Assembly: GCA_937911885.1 (NCBI GenBank) | Contig: CALDPW010000055.1 | Span: 1 to 9,578, forward strand | Source: an uncultured Clostridia bacterium | GTDB lineage: Bacteria > Bacillota > Clostridia > Christensenellales > UBA1242 | Direction of reading: 5' to 3' | Length of the DNA stretch: 9,578 bases | Shown here: in pieces, positions 7,078 to 9,578 of the stretch | How positions within the stretch are numbered: the first letter of the stretch is position 1 | Layout of the letters: each line of letters opens with the position of its first letter | The notes under the pieces: generated by a model | Told to the model about the DNA's origin: nothing | The model's database searches: none | Seen by the model: the letters and a program-made list of their open reading frames with translations, nothing else | Translations under genes and position numbers: made by a program

Positions 7078-7110
7078 ATTATAAAAATACAATAACATGC
7101 ATAAGTATGT
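7078..7110 (-). promoter_or_regulatory. Possible murG promoter overlapped by shared motif
   Basis: On the minus strand TATAAT occupies 7083-7078, giving a leader of about 85-90 bases before murG. The -35 position (around 7101-7106) matches the consensus poorly. That position falls inside ACATGCATAAGTATGT (7095-7110), whose 13-base core is identical to the centre of the palindrome at the end of ddl. The arrangement fits a promoter that needs or is blocked by a bound protein, but AT-rich DNA offers many chance -10 boxes. Confidence 0.3.
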
Positions 7111-7233
7111 AACAAATGATTAAATATAAAATATTATGCAAAACATACAAATAACGCTTTAATGCGTATTGTTTTTAACATTTATTTATAAATTTAATAA
7201 TTTATGTTTATACAAAAAATATTGTTTCAAAAT

Positions 7234-7269
7234 TTTATATATAATTATTTATAATAATTAATATATAAA
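7234..7269. repeat. AT-only hyphenated palindrome upstream of parE
   Basis: TTTATATATAATTATT (7234-7249) and its near-complement at 7253-7269 match except for one bulged base, around a 3-base centre. It lies about 35 bases upstream of the parE -10 box, where an UP-element-like A+T tract would act. It contains no G or C, so chance symmetry is quite possible. Confidence 0.3.
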
Positions 7270-7300
7270 TTAAAAACAGTTTTAATTAAATTTGAGATTG

Positions 7301-7320
7301 TGTTATACTACTTTGTAGTA
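7301..7320 (+). promoter_or_regulatory. Extended -10 promoter of parE with overlapping inverted repeat
   Basis: TGTTATACT (7301-7309) is an extended -10 element with TG one base before TATACT. The -35 region (TTTAAT at 7281-7286, 17 bases upstream) is poor, as is common with extended -10 sites. The perfect inverted repeat TACTAC-TTT-GTAGTA (7306-7320) overlaps the end of the -10 box and the expected start point near 7315, a classic repressor position. The leader to the TTG start would be about 35 bases. Confidence 0.5.
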
Positions 7321-7340
7321 AATAATTTTAATGTACTTTT

Positions 7341-7345
7341 GGAGG
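7341..7345 (+). promoter_or_regulatory. Ribosome binding site fixing the TTG start of parE
   Basis: GGAGG lies 5 bases before TTG at 7351. No ATG is available at this spacing, and homology to ParE begins a few residues later, at GLDAVRLRPGMYIG. The TTG is therefore the likely start. Confidence 0.75.
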
Positions 7346-7350
7346 AAATT

Positions 7351-9578
7351 TTGGCTAATACTAATAGTTATAACAGTAAAGATATTCTTGTGTTAGATGG
7401 GTTAGATGCAGTAAGATTGCGCCCAGGTATGTATATTGGAACAACTGGCAGCAAAGGTATGCATCATTTACTTTGGGAAATTGTTGATAATGGTATTGAT
7501 GAATTATCAAATGGATATGGTAACAAATTAAGTGTTACTATTCACAAAGATAACTCAATAACAGTTTTAGATAATGGTAGAGGTATTCCGGTTGATAAAC
7601 ATCCAAAATTAAAAGTTAGTGGTGTTGAAGATGGTTTTACACAACTGCATACTGGAGGAAAGTTTAATAACTCTAACTATGCTTATTCTGGTGGTTTGCA
7701 TGGTGTTGGTGCGTCGGTTACTAATGCTTTATCGGAATGGTTAAAGGTTACCGTTTTTAAAGATGGTTCAAAATACTTTATGGAATTTGCATCAATTGAA
7801 AAGGGCAAAAAGGTTTCGGGCGGTGTTCCACTAGCTCCATTAAAATTGATGGGTAAAACAAAACTATCTGGAACAGAAATTACATTTAAACCAGATAAAC
7901 GTATTTTTGGCGATGAAAAATTTGATTTTGATATAATATCCAAAAAGCTTCAACAAATTGCTTTTTTAAATGGTGGAATTGAAATTTCACTTGTTGATGA
8001 AAATCAAAAAGACACCGAAACAAACGAATATAAGTCTGTTATTTATAACTATAAAAATGGTTTAAGAGATTTTATTAAATATCTTAACTATGCCGATACT
8101 TTGCTTTATAAAGAGCCAATTTATATTGAAGGCAAAAGCGATTTGGTTTCGTTAAGTTTAGCTATTCAACACGTTGATTCTTATAACGAAAACACATTCA
8201 GTTTTGTTAACAACATTCCAACAACCGAAGGTGGAACTCACGAAACCGGTTTAAAAAGTGCAATAACACGTGCGTTTAATGATATTTCAAGAAATTTAGG
8301 ATTATTAAAAGAAAAAGAAGATAACTTGCTTGGTGAAGATTTTAGAGAGGGTATTACTTGTGTTTTATCAATTAAATTAAAATCTGTTCAATTTGAAGGC
8401 CAAACAAAAACAAAACTTGGTAATCCAGAAGTTAGACCAGAAGTTGAAACAATTGTTTATAATGGATTGATTAAATTTGCTGAACAAAAAAGCAGCAAAA
8501 GCATTATTACCGAAATTGTAAATAAGGCTAAGGGGGCTGCAAAAGTAAGGCTTGCATCTAAACATGCAAAAGAAGTTGCACGTCAAAAAAATAGTGCCGA
8601 CACATATTCATTAGTTGGCAAACTTGCTAGCTGCACTGGCAGAAATGCTTTAATAAATGAATTGTTTATTGTTGAGGGTGATTCGGCTGGTGGTAGTGCA
8701 AAACAAGCACGTGATAGAGCATATCAAGCAATTTTACCTTTAAAGGGAAAACCTTTAAATGTTGAAAAAAAGCGCTTAACACAAGTGCTAGAAAACGAAG
8801 AAATTAGAACCATTATTAGTGCTTTGGGTGCAGGAATTGGCAATGATTTTAAAGTTAACAACTTGCGCTATAATAAAGTTGTTATTTTGGCAGATGCCGA
8901 TCAAGATGGTGCTCATATTAGGGCAATTTTATTGACATTCTTCTATCGTTGCATGCGCCCACTAATTGAGCATGGACATGTATATATCGCTCAGCCACCT
9001 CTATACCAAATCAAGCATGGTAAGCATGGAGAGGACGTTGAGAGCGATGCAGAGCTAACCTCAAAGCTTATTAAGATTGGTGCTGAGCAGTTCTCTTATA
9101 CATCAACCGATGAGGCAATAAAGATTGAAAGCACCTCAATGCCAAGCCTTCTTGAGACACTTGCTGCTGCAGAGTCTATTTGCAATCGTTTGCGCAAACA
9201 GAATATTGATTTGAAGCGTTATTTTGAGGCGCGTAAGCCAGAGACAGGAGATTTCCCTAACTATCGAGTTATTACTGATGTTAATGGTAATCCTAATGAG
9301 CACTATGTATTTACTCTTGAGGAAACAATGGAGCTCAAGCGCATGGTTTCTGAATTGCTTCAATGTGAGGTAGAGGAGCTTGATGATTTGGAAAATCCAA
9401 ATTACAACTCAGCAGAAATCCGTCAGTCAAATGAGCTTCGTCGCCTAATGTCTGCACTCCATAACTACGGCTTTAAGCTTGGTGATTTCTTAGGAAATGA
9501 AGAAACAGAGCTAGGTAGCCTCTGCGATGAAAAGGGTCAAAATTATCCAATTAAATCCTTGCTTGAGTTGCTGGATAT
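7351..9578 (+). CDS. parE: Type IIA topoisomerase subunit B: ParE start joined to GyrB-like end, incomplete
   Basis: The frame is open from TTG at 7351 through the window end (742 codons, no stop). Codons 1-530 read as Bacillota ParE, the ATPase subunit of topoisomerase IV. The GHKL ATPase shows E43, DN 46-47, DNGRGIP (74-80) and GGLHGVGASVTNALS (114-128). The ATP-contact QTK lysine is K353. The Toprim domain has EGDSAGG (442-448), LPLKGKPLNVEK (462-473) and DADQDG (515-520) for metal binding. From about codon 531 the protein continues as FFYRCMRPLIEHGHVYIAQPPLY and a long segment rich in acidic residues. QRYKGLGEM is still not reached after 742 codons, although a ParE would be complete at about 640-660. 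Codon use changes at the same place, so the gene is probably a chimera of two homologues. parE applies to the first part only; gyrB of the same organism is the alternative there. Confidence 0.75.
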   Translation, partial: MANTNSYNSKDILVLDGLDAVRLRPGMYIGTTGSKGMHHLLWEIVDNGIDELSNGYGNKLSVTIHKDNSITVLDNGRGIPVDKHPKLKVSGVEDGFTQLHTGGKFNNSNYAYSGGLHGVGASVTNALSEWLKVTVFKDGSKYFMEFASIEKGKKVSGGVPLAPLKLMGKTKLSGTEITFKPDKRIFGDEKFDFDIISKKLQQIAFLNGGIEISLVDENQKDTETNEYKSVIYNYKNGLRDFIKYLNYADTLLYKEPIYIEGKSDLVSLSLAIQHVDSYNENTFSFVNNIPTTEGGTHETGLKSAITRAFNDISRNLGLLKEKEDNLLGEDFREGITCVLSIKLKSVQFEGQTKTKLGNPEVRPEVETIVYNGLIKFAEQKSSKSIITEIVNKAKGAAKVRLASKHAKEVARQKNSADTYSLVGKLASCTGRNALINELFIVEGDSAGGSAKQARDRAYQAILPLKGKPLNVEKKRLTQVLENEEIRTIISALGAGIGNDFKVNNLRYNKVVILADADQDGAHIRAILLTFFYRCMRPLIEHGHVYIAQPPLYQIKHGKHGEDVESDAELTSKLIKIGAEQFSYTSTDEAIKIESTSMPSLLETLAAAESICNRLRKQNIDLKRYFEARKPETGDFPNYRVITDVNGNPNEHYVFTLEETMELKRMVSELLQCEVEELDDLENPNYNSAEIRQSNELRRLMSALHNYGFKLGDFLGNEETELGSLCDEKGQNYPIKSLLELLD
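8941..9578 (+). other. Foreign-looking 3' segment of the topoisomerase gene
   Basis: By hand count, GC is 44% over 8941-9240 against 32% over three sampled 60-base lines before the junction (8401, 8761 and 8821). Glutamate codons are 3 GAG to 31 GAA before 8941, and 19 GAG to 8 GAA after it. Lysine moves from mostly AAA to 10 AAG against 2 AAA. The encoded stretch has TSMPSLLETLAAAESICNRL and KPETGDFPNYRVIT, which fit the long Toprim insertion of GyrB proteins from groups such as Verrucomicrobiota/Lentisphaerota or Gram-negatives rather than a Bacillota ParE. The taxonomic label is inference from memory of such proteins; the composition shift is seen directly. Confidence 0.75.

Larger units (their letters stand above)
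6985..7350. other. Divergent murG/parE control region
   Basis: These 366 bases hold no reading frame of note and no tRNA or DnaA-box cluster that I can see. They contain the murG ribosome site (6991-6995), a possible murG promoter, the motif ACATGCATAAGTATGT (7095-7110), and a weak imperfect hairpin at 7148-7171 (ACGC...GCGT core). They also contain a 36-bp AT-only hyphenated palindrome (7234-7269), the parE promoter and its ribosome site. Because the sequence is over 80% A+T, the AT-only symmetry may be chance. Confidence 0.7.

Noticed and set aside
7148..7269. Replication origin or CRISPR-like array in the murG/parE intergenic region
   Set aside because: No DnaA boxes, no repeated spacers and no gene context for either were seen; the symmetry is AT-only and short.
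8900..8960. Frameshift or true gene fusion at the topoisomerase junction
   Set aside because: The frame is continuous and both sides align to the same place in the same domain. This is a swap between homologues rather than a frameshift or a fusion of different proteins.
7683..9363. Minus-strand open frames inside the topoisomerase gene
   Set aside because: The plus strand carries intact GHKL and Toprim motifs throughout; the minus frames have none.

Overview
The window is very AT-rich (roughly 28-30% GC by eye over most of its length) and looks like a fragment of a low-GC Bacillota genome, most probably an uncultured Clostridia-type gut bacterium. This assignment rests on the Bacillus-type MurG motifs (GGGTAGHV, HESD, SRGDQIENA), the Clostridia-style start of ParE (RLRPGMYIGTTG, LLWEIVDN), good Shine-Dalgarno sequences and AT-ending codons. 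It is inference without a database search.

Positions 1-4106 (+ strand) hold a tightly packed co-directional gene run: the 3' end of tsaB, then rimI, an alpha/beta-hydrolase, a membrane-anchored Mur ligase (MurF type) and ddl. Adjacent genes overlap or are at most 8 bases apart. TsaB serves tRNA t6A modification and RimI is an N-terminal protein acetyltransferase. MurF and Ddl act together: Ddl makes D-Ala-D-Ala and MurF attaches it to the UDP-MurNAc-tripeptide. The run ends at a 17-bp-arm palindrome that overlaps the ddl stop codon.

Positions 4141-6984 (- strand) hold three genes. They are a short HTH regulator with its own well-formed promoter, an Asn-rich membrane-anchored protein resembling a beta-propeller, and murG, the lipid II glycosyltransferase. 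A hairpin with U-rich flanks separates murG from the gene after it. Three of the peptidoglycan precursor genes (murF, ddl, murG) therefore lie within 5 kb, in two convergent blocks.

Positions 6985-7350 form a divergent control region. Positions 7351-9578 (+) are an unfinished type IIA topoisomerase B-subunit gene, starting at TTG. Its first 530 codons read as a Bacillota ParE. At about position 8940, in frame and just after the Toprim DxDxDG motif, base composition and codon choice change abruptly. The protein then continues as a long-insert GyrB type. The simplest reading is a chimeric junction, probably a metagenome mis-join at a conserved gene and less likely natural recombination. Everything after about 8940 should not be assigned to the same organism without checking.

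I found no convincing new defence, mobile or RNA system. The most notable signals are the topoisomerase junction, the palindromes around the HTH gene, a 13-bp motif shared between the ddl/HTH boundary and the murG/parE control region, and the unassigned Asn-rich surface protein.
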